From Dryocola sp051297175 (GTDB lineage Bacteria > Pseudomonadota > Gammaproteobacteria > Enterobacterales > Enterobacteriaceae), in assembly GCF_051297175.1 (NCBI RefSeq), contig NZ_JBINNY010000001.1, positions 124,001 through 188,000 on the forward strand: a DNA stretch of 64,000 bases, read 5' to 3'. The translations under genes and the position numbers were made by a program. Numbering within the stretch: position 1 is the first letter of the stretch; each line of letters begins with the position of its first letter. This document shows positions 40,749 to 50,187 of this stretch, in pieces. Under the pieces are notes generated by a model. That model had not been told where the DNA came from, ran no database searches, and saw nothing but the letters and a program-made list of their open reading frames with translations.

Positions 40749-41687
40749 ATGACCACGAAGAAAGCTGATTACATTTGGTTCAATGGTGAGATGACGCCGT
40801 GGGGCGAAGCTAAAGTCCATGTAATGTCCCACGCGCTGCATTACGGTACCTCCGTGTTTGAAGGCATCCGTTGCTACGACTCGCACCGTGGGCCAGTGGT
40901 GTTCCGCCATCGTGAACACATGCAGCGCCTGCGTGACTCAGCCAAAATCTATCGCTTCCCGGTATCGCAAAGTGTTGATGAGCTGATGGAAGCCTGCCGT
41001 GCGGTTATCCGTAAAAATAACCTGACCAGCGCGTATATCCGTCCTTTGGTGTTTGTGGGTGATGTGGGCATGGGCGTGAATCCGCCGGACGGCTACACCA
41101 CTGATGTGATCATCGCAGCCTTCCCATGGGGTGCCTACCTCGGCGCTGAAGCGCTGGACCAAGGGATCGACGCGATGGTTTCCTCCTGGAACCGTGCCGC
41201 GCCAAACACCATTCCTACGGCCGCAAAAGCTGGCGGTAATTACCTTTCTTCCCTGCTGGTTGGCAGTGAAGCGCGCCGTCATGGCTACCAGGAAGGCATC
41301 GCGCTGGACGTGCAGGGCTTCCTCTCTGAAGGCGCGGGCGAAAACCTCTTCGAAGTGAAAGACGGCATCCTGTTTACTCCGCCGTTTACTTCTTCCGCGC
41401 TGCCGGGCATCACGCGTGACGCGATTATCAAGCTGGCAAAAGATATGGGTATCGAAGTGCGCGAGCAGGTGCTTTCCCGTGAATCTCTCTACCTTTCTGA
41501 CGAAGTCTTTATGTCCGGCACGGCGGCTGAAATCACGCCGGTTCGTAGCGTGGACGGTATTCAGGTAGGCGAAGGCCGCTGCGGCCCCGTCACCAAACGC
41601 ATTCAGCAGGCGTTCTTTGGCCTGTTTACCGGCGAGACCGAAGATAAATGGGGCTGGTTAGATCCGGTAAATCCTCAGCAAAAATAA
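40749..41687 (+). CDS. ilvE: Branched-chain amino acid aminotransferase
   Basis: Pyridoxal-phosphate enzyme of 312 residues (309 in E. coli) that performs the final transamination for isoleucine, valine and leucine. The PLP lysine is Lys160 in TAAKAGGNY. YGTSVFEGIRCY and LSEGAGENLFEV are fold-type IV motifs. The frame is open upstream to 40674 inside ilvM, but MTTKKADYIWFNGE at 40749 gives the known N-terminus and follows AAGGAAGAG. Confidence 0.97.
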   Translation: MTTKKADYIWFNGEMTPWGEAKVHVMSHALHYGTSVFEGIRCYDSHRGPVVFRHREHMQRLRDSAKIYRFPVSQSVDELMEACRAVIRKNNLTSAYIRPLVFVGDVGMGVNPPDGYTTDVIIAAFPWGAYLGAEALDQGIDAMVSSWNRAAPNTIPTAAKAGGNYLSSLLVGSEARRHGYQEGIALDVQGFLSEGAGENLFEVKDGILFTPPFTSSALPGITRDAIIKLAKDMGIEVREQVLSRESLYLSDEVFMSGTAAEITPVRSVDGIQVGEGRCGPVTKRIQQAFFGLFTGETEDKWGWLDPVNPQQK

Positions 41688-41742
41688 TAATCAGGCGGAG
41701 GGTGATTCCCCTTCGCTTCATGACAGACTGGAGTAAATAAGC

Positions 41743-43593
41743 ATGCCTAAGTACCGTTCAGCTACCACTACACACGGCCGTAATATGGCCGGTGCCCGCG
41801 CATTGTGGCGCGCAACCGGCATGACCGATGACGATTTCGGCAAGCCAATTATTGCGGTAGTGAACTCCTTCACGCAGTTTGTGCCGGGTCACGTTCACCT
41901 GCGCGATTTAGGCAAGCTGGTCGCCGAACAAATCGAAGCCTCCGGCGGCGTGGCGAAAGAATTCAACACCATTGCCGTGGATGACGGTATCGCGATGGGC
42001 CACGGCGGCATGCTTTATTCACTGCCGTCGCGCGAGCTGATTGCCGATTCCGTGGAGTACATGGTTAACGCGCACTGCGCGGACGCCATGGTGTGTATCT
42101 CTAACTGCGACAAAATTACCCCCGGGATGCTGATGGCGTCACTGCGCCTGAACATTCCGGTGATCTTTGTCTCCGGCGGGCCGATGGAAGCCGGGAAGAC
42201 CAAGCTTTCCGACAAAATCATCAAGCTGGATTTGGTTGATGCGATGATCCAGGGCGCAAACCCGAACGTCAGCGACGCCGACAGCGAGCAAATCGAACGC
42301 TCCGCCTGCCCGACCTGCGGCTCCTGCTCCGGCATGTTCACCGCAAACTCCATGAACTGCCTGACCGAAGCATTGGGACTGTCGCAGCCGGGTAACGGTT
42401 CCCTGCTGGCGACCCACGCCGACCGTAAAGACCTGTTCCTGAACGCCGGTAAGCGCATCGTTGAGCTGACCAAACGCTATTACGAGCAGGACGACACCAG
42501 CGCGCTGCCGCGCAGCATCGCCAGCAAAGCGGCATTCGAAAACGCCATGACGCTGGATATCGCGATGGGCGGTTCAACCAACACCGTTTTGCACCTGCTT
42601 GCCGCCGCGCAGGAGGGCGAAATCGAGTTCGACATGACGGATATCGACCGCCTGTCGCGCAAAGTTCCGCACCTGTGCAAGGTCGCGCCGAGCACGCAGA
42701 AATACCATATGGAAGACGTGCACCGTGCCGGTGGCGTACTGGCCATTCTCGGCGAACTGGACCGCGCGGGCCTGCTGCATCGCGACGTGAAGAATATTCT
42801 CGGCCTGACGCTGACCCAAACGCTGGATAAGTACGACATCATGCTGACCCAGGACGAGGCGGTGAAAAAAATGTTCCGCGCGGGTCCGGCGGGTATCCGT
42901 ACAACGCAGGCCTTCTCGCAGGACTGCCGTTGGGACACGCTGGATGACGACCGTGCGGAAGGCTGCATCCGCTCGCTTGAACATGCTTTCAGCCAGGACG
43001 GCGGTCTGGCCGTGCTTTACGGCAACATCGCAGACGCGGGCAGCATCGTAAAAACGGCCGGGGTGGACAAATCGAACCTGACCTTCCGCGGCCCGGCAAA
43101 AGTCTATGAAAGCCAGGACAGCGCGGTGGAAGCCATTCTGGGCGGCAAAGTCGTCTCCGGCGACGTGGTTGTCATTCGCTACGAAGGCCCGAAAGGCGGC
43201 CCGGGCATGCAGGAAATGCTTTATCCAACCACCTACCTGAAATCCATGGGCCTCGGCAAAGAATGCGCGCTGATCACCGATGGCCGTTTCTCGGGTGGCA
43301 CGTCCGGCCTGTCTATTGGCCACGTTTCTCCGGAAGCGGCAAGCGGCGGCCTGATTGCGCTGGTTGAAGACGGCGACATGATCGACATCGACATTCCAAA
43401 CCGCAGCATGGTGCTGGATGTTCCTGCCGCTGAACTTGCCGCGCGCCACGAAGCCGAACTTGCCCGCGGCGACAAAGCCTGGACGCCGAAGAATCGCGAG
43501 CGTGTGGTTTCCTTCGCCCTGCGTGCTTACGCAAGCCTCGCGACCAGCGCCGACAAGGGTGCGGTACGCGATAAAAGCAAGCTGGGAGGCTAA
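41743..43593 (+). CDS. ilvD: Dihydroxy-acid dehydratase
   Basis: Iron-sulfur dehydratase of 616 residues that makes the keto acids preceding valine and isoleucine. Cluster ligands are visible in CISNCDKITPGM and CPTCGSCSGMFTANSM. The C-terminal barrel holds GRFSGGTSGLSIGHVSPEA. It matches E. coli IlvD in length and sequence. A GGAG site lies ahead of the ATG; the 55-base gap from ilvE holds a small G/C-rich hairpin without a T run. Confidence 0.98.
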   Translation: MPKYRSATTTHGRNMAGARALWRATGMTDDDFGKPIIAVVNSFTQFVPGHVHLRDLGKLVAEQIEASGGVAKEFNTIAVDDGIAMGHGGMLYSLPSRELIADSVEYMVNAHCADAMVCISNCDKITPGMLMASLRLNIPVIFVSGGPMEAGKTKLSDKIIKLDLVDAMIQGANPNVSDADSEQIERSACPTCGSCSGMFTANSMNCLTEALGLSQPGNGSLLATHADRKDLFLNAGKRIVELTKRYYEQDDTSALPRSIASKAAFENAMTLDIAMGGSTNTVLHLLAAAQEGEIEFDMTDIDRLSRKVPHLCKVAPSTQKYHMEDVHRAGGVLAILGELDRAGLLHRDVKNILGLTLTQTLDKYDIMLTQDEAVKKMFRAGPAGIRTTQAFSQDCRWDTLDDDRAEGCIRSLEHAFSQDGGLAVLYGNIADAGSIVKTAGVDKSNLTFRGPAKVYESQDSAVEAILGGKVVSGDVVVIRYEGPKGGPGMQEMLYPTTYLKSMGLGKECALITDGRFSGGTSGLSIGHVSPEAASGGLIALVEDGDMIDIDIPNRSMVLDVPAAELAARHEAELARGDKAWTPKNRERVVSFALRAYASLATSADKGAVRDKSKLGG

Positions 43594-43595
43594 TT

Positions 43596-45140
43596 ATGGC
43601 CGAGTCACAGCCGCTACCTGACGCCCCCTGCGGGGCGGAATATCTGCGCGCCGTGCTGCGCGCGCCCGTTTACGAGGTGGCGCAGGTCACCCCGCTGCAG
43701 AAAATGGAAAAGCTCTCTTCGCGGTTGGATAACGTTATCCTGGTAAAGCGCGAAGACCGCCAGCCGGTGCACAGCTTCAAGCTGCGCGGCGCCTACGCAA
43801 TGATTGCCGGGCTGAACAGCGAACAAAAGGCCAGCGGCGTGATTACCGCTTCGGCGGGCAACCACGCCCAGGGCGTTGCGCTTTCCTCAACGCGGCTTGG
43901 CCTGAAATCTCTGATTGTGATGCCGGTGGCAACGGCCGATATCAAAGTCGATGCGGTCAGGGCGTTTGGCGGCGAAGTGCTGCTCCATGGCGCAAATTTT
44001 GATGAAGCGAAGGCGCGGGCCATCGAGCTTTCTCAGCAGCAGGGTTTTACCTATGTGCCGCCGTTTGACCACCCGGCGGTCATCGCCGGGCAGGGCACGC
44101 TGGCTCTGGAGCTGTTGCAGCAGGACGCGCATATCGATCGGATATTCGTTCCGGTTGGCGGCGGTGGCCTGGCGGCAGGCGTGGCGGTGCTGATCAAGCA
44201 GCTGATGCCGCAGATTAAAGTCATTGCGGTAGAAGCCGAGGACTCGGCGTGCCTGAAGGCGGCGTTGGACGCGGGTAAGCCGGTCGATCTTGCGCGCGTC
44301 GGGCTGTTTGCCGAAGGCGTTGCGGTTAAACGCATTGGTGACGAGACCTTTCGCGTCTGCCAGGAATATCTCGACGACATCATCACCGTCGACAGCGATG
44401 CTATCTGCGCGGCGATGAAAGATCTCTTCGAAGACGTTCGCGCCGTGGCGGAACCTTCTGGCGCACTGGCGCTGGCGGGGATGAAAAAGTACATTCAGCT
44501 GCATCAGATTCGGGGTGAGCGTTTAGCCCACGTGCTTTCCGGCGCAAATGTGAATTTCCACGGTTTGCGCTATGTTTCAGAGCGATGCGAATTGGGCGAG
44601 CAGCGTGAAGCCCTGCTTGCGGTCACCATCCCGGAAGAAAAGGGCAGCTTCCTGAAGTTCTGCCAGCTGCTCGGCGGTCGTTCGGTCACCGAGTTTAACT
44701 ATCGGTTTGCCGACGACAAAGACGCCTGCATTTTTGTCGGCGTTCGCCTGAGCCGGGGGCTTGAAGAGCGCAAAGAGATTCTTGAGCTGCTGCATAAGGG
44801 CGGCTACAGCGTGGTGGATCTTTCCGATGACGAGATGGCGAAGCTGCATGTGCGCTATATGGTCGGCGGGCGTCCTTCGAAGCCACTACAGGAACGTCTT
44901 TACAGCTTCGAATTCCCGGAATCGCCAGGCGCGCTGTTGAAGTTTCTGCATACACTTGGCACGCACTGGAACATCTCGCTGTTCCATTACCGCAGCCACG
45001 GCACCGACTATGGACGCGTACTGGCCGGTTTTGAGCTGGGCGAACACGAGCCGGATTTCGAAACCCATCTCAACGAGCTGGGCTACGAATGCCACGACGA
45101 AAGCAACAATCCGGCGTTCCGCTTTTTCCTGGCAGGCTAG
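43596..45140 (+). CDS. ilvA: Threonine deaminase (biosynthetic)
   Basis: Pyridoxal-phosphate enzyme of 514 residues that converts threonine to 2-oxobutanoate, the committed step to isoleucine. The PLP lysine is Lys62 in HSFKLRGAY, and the phosphate loop is GGGGLAAG. Two ACT-like domains in the C-terminal third (EKGSFLKFCQLLGGRSVTEF and PGALLKFLHTLG) mediate isoleucine inhibition and valine activation. Last gene of the ilv operon; its last four bases overlap convergent ilvY. Confidence 0.98.
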   Translation: MAESQPLPDAPCGAEYLRAVLRAPVYEVAQVTPLQKMEKLSSRLDNVILVKREDRQPVHSFKLRGAYAMIAGLNSEQKASGVITASAGNHAQGVALSSTRLGLKSLIVMPVATADIKVDAVRAFGGEVLLHGANFDEAKARAIELSQQQGFTYVPPFDHPAVIAGQGTLALELLQQDAHIDRIFVPVGGGGLAAGVAVLIKQLMPQIKVIAVEAEDSACLKAALDAGKPVDLARVGLFAEGVAVKRIGDETFRVCQEYLDDIITVDSDAICAAMKDLFEDVRAVAEPSGALALAGMKKYIQLHQIRGERLAHVLSGANVNFHGLRYVSERCELGEQREALLAVTIPEEKGSFLKFCQLLGGRSVTEFNYRFADDKDACIFVGVRLSRGLEERKEILELLHKGGYSVVDLSDDEMAKLHVRYMVGGRPSKPLQERLYSFEFPESPGALLKFLHTLGTHWNISLFHYRSHGTDYGRVLAGFELGEHEPDFETHLNELGYECHDESNNPAFRFFLAG

Positions 45141-46030
45141 TGGCTGCCGGGGAGTAATTTCCAGAACGCGTGCACAAGCGGCTCATTGAGCCGCTTTTTT
45201 TGTGCGCACACGCCAAGCTCAAACGGCGCGTCTTCTTCGCTGCGCTCGAGAACCAGCACGCGGTTACGCACCGGCTCGGGGCTATTCTCCAGCACGATTT
45301 CCGGGATAAGCGCCACGCCGCAGCCCAGCGCGACCATTGAAACCATCGCCTCATGGCCGGCGACCGTCGCGTAGATAAACGGATTGCTGATTTTCTGCCG
45401 GCGAAACCACAGCTCGATGCGGCGGCGCACCGGTCCCTGATCCGGCAGAATAAACGGCACTTTCGCCCAGTCTGGCGCTGGCTGGCTGACCAGCGCTCGA
45501 ACCGGGCAGGGCAGCGCCGGGGCAATCAGCGCGACGGACAAATTCTCCAGCATCGAAAACGCGATGCCCGGCGGCAGCGACTCCGGCTTACCGGCAATCG
45601 CCAAATCTGCTTCGTTTGAATCCACTTTTTCCACCGCATCGGCAGCATCGCCGGTGGTGAGTTTAATCTCCACGTTTGGATGCTCGGCGCGGAAACGGTC
45701 AAGAATGGGCGGCAGATGGCTGTATGCGGCCGTCACCGAGCAGAACAGATGCAGCTCGCCGGAAAGCGATGGGCCTTCCTGGCCGATGGTGTGGCGCATC
45801 TGCTGATATTGCAAAAGCGTGTGCTGTGCGAACTGGCGCAGCTGTTCACCGGCTTCAGTCAGCGTAACGGTGCGGTTATCGCGTAAAAAAAGCGGCTGGC
45901 CGAGGTCGTCCTCAAGGCGTTGGATCTGGCGTGAAAGCGTAGACGGGCTGACGTGCATTGCCCGCGCGCTGCGCCCGAAGTGGCAGCTTTCAGCGAGGTG
46001 GAGAAACGTTTTTAGATCGCGTAAATCCAT
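45137..46030 (-). CDS. ilvY: LysR-type activator of ilvC
   Basis: Regulator of 297 residues that activates ilvC when acetolactate or acetohydroxybutyrate is bound. The N-terminal helix-turn-helix FGRSARAMHVSPSTLSRQI is clear. I chose the ATG at 46030 (MDLRDLK), nine bases after AGGG, over the ATG two codons upstream, whose spacing would be only three bases. It shares a 164-base control region with divergent ilvC. Confidence 0.95.
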   Translation of the reverse strand: MDLRDLKTFLHLAESCHFGRSARAMHVSPSTLSRQIQRLEDDLGQPLFLRDNRTVTLTEAGEQLRQFAQHTLLQYQQMRHTIGQEGPSLSGELHLFCSVTAAYSHLPPILDRFRAEHPNVEIKLTTGDAADAVEKVDSNEADLAIAGKPESLPPGIAFSMLENLSVALIAPALPCPVRALVSQPAPDWAKVPFILPDQGPVRRRIELWFRRQKISNPFIYATVAGHEAMVSMVALGCGVALIPEIVLENSPEPVRNRVLVLERSEEDAPFELGVCAQKKRLNEPLVHAFWKLLPGSH

Positions 46031-46053
46031 GGTCATCAGCCCTGGGTTTTGTG

Positions 46054-46068
46054 TTGCATTTATTGCAA
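46054..46068. promoter_or_regulatory. Probable IlvY operator
   Basis: TTGCA-TTTAT-TGCAA is a perfect inverted repeat 24 bases upstream of ilvY. IlvY is known to bind two operators in this interval. A second, weaker pair (TGTTG near 46074 and CAACA near 46096) could be the other site. Confidence 0.65.
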
Positions 46069-46194
46069 CGTCATGTTGTTAATATATCAATTTCAGCAAC
46101 ACATTTCCTGACATATAGTGGATTCATTATCGCAAGCAAGACACGGCTGGCGTCCCATACAAAAAGCACAACACGACAATCACGGAGTCCTACG

Positions 46195-47670
46195 ATGGCT
46201 AATTATTTCAACACTTTGAACCTGCGTCAGCAGCTGGCGCAATTGGGTAAATGTCGTTTCATGGCGCGTAATGAATTCGCCGACGAAGCAAGCTACCTCA
46301 AAGGCAAAAAAGTCGTCATCGTCGGCTGCGGCGCTCAGGGTCTGAACCAGGGCCTGAACATGCGCGATTCCGGTCTGGATGTTGCCTACGCCCTGCGTGC
46401 AGAAGCAATCGCTGAGAAGCGCGCTTCCTGGCGCAAAGCGACAGAAAACGGTTTTAAAGTTGGTACCTACGAAGAACTGATCCCACAGGCGGACCTGGTG
46501 GTTAACCTGACGCCGGATAAGCAGCACTCCGCCGTGGTGAAAGCCGTTCAGCCAATGATGAAAGACGGCGCGGCGCTGGGCTACTCACACGGCTTTAACG
46601 TGGTTGAAGTGGGTGAGCAGATTCGTAAGGACATCACCGTTGTGATGGTTGCTCCGAAATGTCCGGGCACCGAAGTTCGTGAAGAGTACAAACGCGGCTT
46701 TGGCGTACCAACCCTGATTGCCGTTCACCCGGAAAACGATCCGAAAGGTGAAGGCATGGCGATTGCTAAAGCCTGGGCTGCGGCAACCGGCGGCCATCGT
46801 GCTGGGGTTCTGGAATCCTCCTTCGTTGCCGAAGTGAAATCTGACCTGATGGGTGAGCAAACCATTCTATGCGGCATGCTGCAGGCCGGTTCTTTGCTGT
46901 GCTTCGACAAGCTGGTGGAAGAAGGTACCGACCCGGCCTATGCTGAAAAACTAATTCAGTTCGGCTGGGAAACTATCACCGAAGCGCTGAAACAGGGTGG
47001 CATTACGCTGATGATGGACAGGCTGTCCAATCCGGCGAAAATCCGCGCCTATGCTCTTTCAGAAGAGCTGAAAACTATTATGGCTCCGCTGTTCCAGAAA
47101 CACATGGATGACATCATCTCCGGCGAGTTCTCTTCCGGCATGATGGCAGACTGGGCAAACGACGATAAGAAACTGCTGACCTGGCGCGAAGAGACCGGCA
47201 AAACCGCCTTCGAAACCGCTCCGCAGTTTGATGGGAAAATTTCAGAGCAGGAATACTTCGACAAAGGCGTTCTGATGATCGCGATGGTGAAAGCAGGCGT
47301 TGAGCTGGCATTCGAAACTATGGTGGATGCGGGCATCATTGAAGAGTCTGCTTACTATGAATCGCTGCACGAGCTGCCGCTGATCGCTAACACCATCGCC
47401 CGTAAGCGTCTGTACGAAATGAACGTGGTTATCTCTGATACCGCCGAGTACGGCAACTACCTGTTCTCTTATGCTGCGGTTCCGCTGTTAAAAGAGTTCA
47501 TGACCACGCTGCAGGCAGGCGATCTGGGTAAAGAAATTCCGGCGGCCGCCGTTGATAACGCGCAGCTGCGCGACGTTAACGAAGCGATTCGCAACCATGA
47601 AATTGAGAAAGTGGGCCAGAAACTGCGTGGCTATATGACGGATATGAAGCGTATCGCCGTTGCGGGATAA
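46195..47670 (+). CDS. ilvC: Ketol-acid reductoisomerase (class II)
   Basis: NADPH enzyme of 491 residues that isomerises and reduces acetolactate and acetohydroxybutyrate. The N-terminal Rossmann motif is VIVGCGAQGLNQG, and the long, duplicated C-terminal knotted domain is that of class II enzymes. The frame is open upstream to 45958, but MANYFNTL at 46195, preceded by CGGAGTCC, is the known start. It is controlled separately from the main ilv operon, by IlvY. Confidence 0.98.
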   Translation: MANYFNTLNLRQQLAQLGKCRFMARNEFADEASYLKGKKVVIVGCGAQGLNQGLNMRDSGLDVAYALRAEAIAEKRASWRKATENGFKVGTYEELIPQADLVVNLTPDKQHSAVVKAVQPMMKDGAALGYSHGFNVVEVGEQIRKDITVVMVAPKCPGTEVREEYKRGFGVPTLIAVHPENDPKGEGMAIAKAWAAATGGHRAGVLESSFVAEVKSDLMGEQTILCGMLQAGSLLCFDKLVEEGTDPAYAEKLIQFGWETITEALKQGGITLMMDRLSNPAKIRAYALSEELKTIMAPLFQKHMDDIISGEFSSGMMADWANDDKKLLTWREETGKTAFETAPQFDGKISEQEYFDKGVLMIAMVKAGVELAFETMVDAGIIEESAYYESLHELPLIANTIARKRLYEMNVVISDTAEYGNYLFSYAAVPLLKEFMTTLQAGDLGKEIPAAAVDNAQLRDVNEAIRNHEIEKVGQKLRGYMTDMKRIAVAG

Positions 47671-47696
47671 GCGAATTTGTCGGATGGTTTGATATC

Positions 47697-47758
47697 GTAA
47701 GGTGGATAAGCGAAGCGCCATCCACCTTAGGCCGGAGGGCGCTGGCGCTTTTCCGACC
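47697..47758. repeat. REP/BIME-like palindromic repeat after ilvC
   Basis: AAGGTGGAT and ATCCACCTT enclose a GCGAAGCGC centre (47699-47728). A second imperfect palindrome follows (GGCCGGA to TTCCGACC). The first part is the same repeat type as at 695-731. Confidence 0.75.
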
Positions 47759-47765
47759 TGCAAAC

Positions 47766-47799
47766 AAAAAGCCCTTCTCGTAATGAGAAGGGCTTTCTT
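47766..47799. terminator. Bidirectional terminator between ilvC and ppiC
   Basis: AAAGCCCTTCTC and GAGAAGGGCTTT form a perfect 12-bp stem around GTAAT, with an A-rich left side and T-rich right side. Confidence 0.93.
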
Positions 47800-48081
47800 T
47801 TAGTTCCGGTACAGAACTTTAATCACATGATAGCCAAACTGCGTGTGCAGCGGGCCAACCGGCTCAAGCAGTGGGCATGAAAACACCACCTTATCGAAAG
47901 CCGGTACCATCTGGCCCTGACGGAATTCACCTAAGTGACCGCCTTTCTTGCCGGATGGGCAGGTGGAGTGTTTTTTAGCCAGTTTTTCGAAGTCGCCGCC
48001 GTTTTTCAGCTGTTCGAGAATTTCCTGAGCCAGTTTTTCTTCCTTAACAAGGATATGCAATGCTGCCGCGGTTTTTGCCAT
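47800..48081 (-). CDS. ppiC: Peptidyl-prolyl cis-trans isomerase C (parvulin)
   Basis: Small cytoplasmic proline isomerase of 93 residues that speeds protein folding. The whole protein is one parvulin domain: AALHILVKEE, KKHSTCPSGKKGGHLGEF and the C-terminal FGYHVIKVL. The frame is open 24 codons upstream, but MAKTAAALHIL is the family start. It is divergent from rep with only 83 bases between. Confidence 0.96.
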   Translation of the reverse strand: MAKTAAALHILVKEEKLAQEILEQLKNGGDFEKLAKKHSTCPSGKKGGHLGEFRQGQMVPAFDKVVFSCPLLEPVGPLHTQFGYHVIKVLYRN

Positions 48082-48164
48082 GATCGTGCCTTGAGTCGTA
48101 TGGATAACGCTCGCTATACTACCACGCTGTTTTTCTCCCCTCCCGATTTTCATTGAGTGACCTT

Positions 48165-50186
48165 ATGCGTTTAAACCCTGGCCAACAACAAGCCGTCGAA
48201 TTTGTGACCGGACCCTGCCTTGTCCTGGCGGGCGCGGGCTCGGGTAAAACGCGCGTGATCACCAATAAAATGGCCTATCTGATCCGCGAATGTGGCTACC
48301 AGGCGAAACATATTGCTGCGGTGACGTTTACCAATAAAGCTGCACGCGAGATGAAGGAACGTGTCGCGCAGACCCTGGGGCGCAAAGAAGCCCGTGGGCT
48401 GCTCATTTCAACCTTTCATACGTTAGGCCTTGAAATCATCAAGCGCGAGTACGCCGCGCTGGGGATGAAATCGAACTTTTCGCTTTTCGACGATACCGAC
48501 CAAACCGCCCTGCTTAAAGAGTTGACGGAAGGCATACTCGACGATGATAAGACGCTGCTTCAGCAGCTGATCTCGACGATCTCCAACTGGAAAAACGATC
48601 TCAAGACGCCCGCCCAGGCAGCAGCCCACGCGATAGGCGAGCGGGATCGCATCTTTGCGCACTGCTACGGGCTGTACGACACCCATCTGAAATCCTGCAA
48701 CGTGCTGGATTTTGACGATCTCATTCTGCTGCCCACGCTGCTTTTGCAGCGTAATGAAGAAGTGCGCGAACGCTGGCAGAACCGTATCCGCTATCTGCTG
48801 GTGGATGAATATCAGGACACCAACACCAGCCAGTACGAACTGGTGAAGCTTTTGGTGGGAGCACGCGCGCGCTTCACGGTGGTTGGGGATGACGATCAGT
48901 CTATTTACTCCTGGCGCGGCGCGCGTCCGCAAAACCTGGTGCTGCTAAGCCAGGATTTCCCGGCCCTCCAGGTCATTAAGCTCGAGCAGAACTATCGTTC
49001 CTCCGGGCGCATCCTCAAGGCGGCGAACATATTGATCGCCAACAACCCGCACGTCTTCGAAAAGCGGCTTTTCTCCGAGCTGGGCTACGGCACCGAGCTT
49101 AAAGTCGTGCAGGCTAACAGCGAGGATCATGAGGCGGAACGCGTAACGGGCGAGCTTATCGCCCATCACTTTATCAATAAAACCAACTACAAAGATTACG
49201 CCATTCTGTACCGCGGCAATCACCAGTCCCGCGTGTTTGAAAAGATGCTGATGCAGAACCGAATTCCTTATCGGATCTCGGGCGGCACGTCGTTTTTCTC
49301 GCGTCCCGAAATTAAGGATTTGCTGGCCTATTTGCGGGTACTAACTAACCCGGATGATGACAGCGCGTTTCTGCGCATCGTAAACACACCGAAGCGCGAA
49401 ATCGGGCCCGCCACGCTGCAAAAGCTTGGCGAATGGGCGATGCAGCGCAATAAGAGCCTTTTTACCGCCAGCTTTGACTTCGGCCTGGGCCAGACGCTAA
49501 CCGGGCGAGGTTTAGACTCGCTTCAACGGTTTACCCACTGGCTGCGGGATGTCGCCACGCTTGCCGAACGCGAGCCGATCGCGGCGGTGCGGGATTTAAT
49601 CCACGGCGTGGACTACGAGTCCTGGCTGTATGAAACGTCCCCAAGCCCGAAAGCTGCGGAAATGCGCATGAAAAACGTCAATACGCTGTTTAGCTGGATG
49701 ACGGAAATGCTCGAAGGTTCGGACATCGAAGAGCCGATGACGCTAACCCAGGTAGTCACCCGCTTCACGCTGCGCGACATGATGGAGCGAGGCGAAAGCG
49801 ATGAAGAGGCGGATCAGGTGCAGCTGATGACGCTTCACGCTTCCAAAGGCCTGGAGTTCCCGTACGTTTTCCTGGTGGGGATGGAAGAGGGGCTGCTGCC
49901 GCATCAGAGCAGTATTGATGAAGACAATGTTGATGAGGAGCGGCGTCTGGCCTACGTGGGGATCACCCGCGCGCAGAAAGAGCTGACCTTCACGCTGTGC
50001 AAAGAACGCCGTCAGTATGGCGAACTGGTGCGTCCGGAGCCGAGCCGTTTTCTGCTCGAACTGCCGCAGGACGATCTGCAATGGGAGCAGGAGCGCAAGG
50101 TAGTTTCCGCAGAAGAAAGGATGCAGAAAGGGCAGAATAACGTGGCTAACATCCGAGAAATGTTGGCTAAAGCGCGTAAAAGCTAG
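48165..50186 (+). CDS. rep: ATP-dependent DNA helicase Rep
   Basis: Superfamily 1A 3'-5' helicase of 673 residues that travels with the replisome and clears proteins, notably RNA polymerase, from DNA. Walker A is AGAGSGKT (residues 22-29); Walker B region is LLVDEYQDTN. GDDDQSIYSWRGA and the C-terminal YVGITRAQKEL are UvrD/Rep motifs. I used the ATG at 48165 as in E. coli; a TTG four codons upstream is possible but has no better ribosome site. It ends one base before the convergent gppA stop. Confidence 0.97.
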   Translation: MRLNPGQQQAVEFVTGPCLVLAGAGSGKTRVITNKMAYLIRECGYQAKHIAAVTFTNKAAREMKERVAQTLGRKEARGLLISTFHTLGLEIIKREYAALGMKSNFSLFDDTDQTALLKELTEGILDDDKTLLQQLISTISNWKNDLKTPAQAAAHAIGERDRIFAHCYGLYDTHLKSCNVLDFDDLILLPTLLLQRNEEVRERWQNRIRYLLVDEYQDTNTSQYELVKLLVGARARFTVVGDDDQSIYSWRGARPQNLVLLSQDFPALQVIKLEQNYRSSGRILKAANILIANNPHVFEKRLFSELGYGTELKVVQANSEDHEAERVTGELIAHHFINKTNYKDYAILYRGNHQSRVFEKMLMQNRIPYRISGGTSFFSRPEIKDLLAYLRVLTNPDDDSAFLRIVNTPKREIGPATLQKLGEWAMQRNKSLFTASFDFGLGQTLTGRGLDSLQRFTHWLRDVATLAEREPIAAVRDLIHGVDYESWLYETSPSPKAAEMRMKNVNTLFSWMTEMLEGSDIEEPMTLTQVVTRFTLRDMMERGESDEEADQVQLMTLHASKGLEFPYVFLVGMEEGLLPHQSSIDEDNVDEERRLAYVGITRAQKELTFTLCKERRQYGELVRPEPSRFLLELPQDDLQWEQERKVVSAEERMQKGQNNVANIREMLAKARKS

Positions 50187-50187
50187 G

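Noticed and set aside
42574..43449. 291-codon minus-strand frame opposite ilvD
   Set aside because: It is a shadow frame within a conserved gene, with no recognisable domain or ribosome site.
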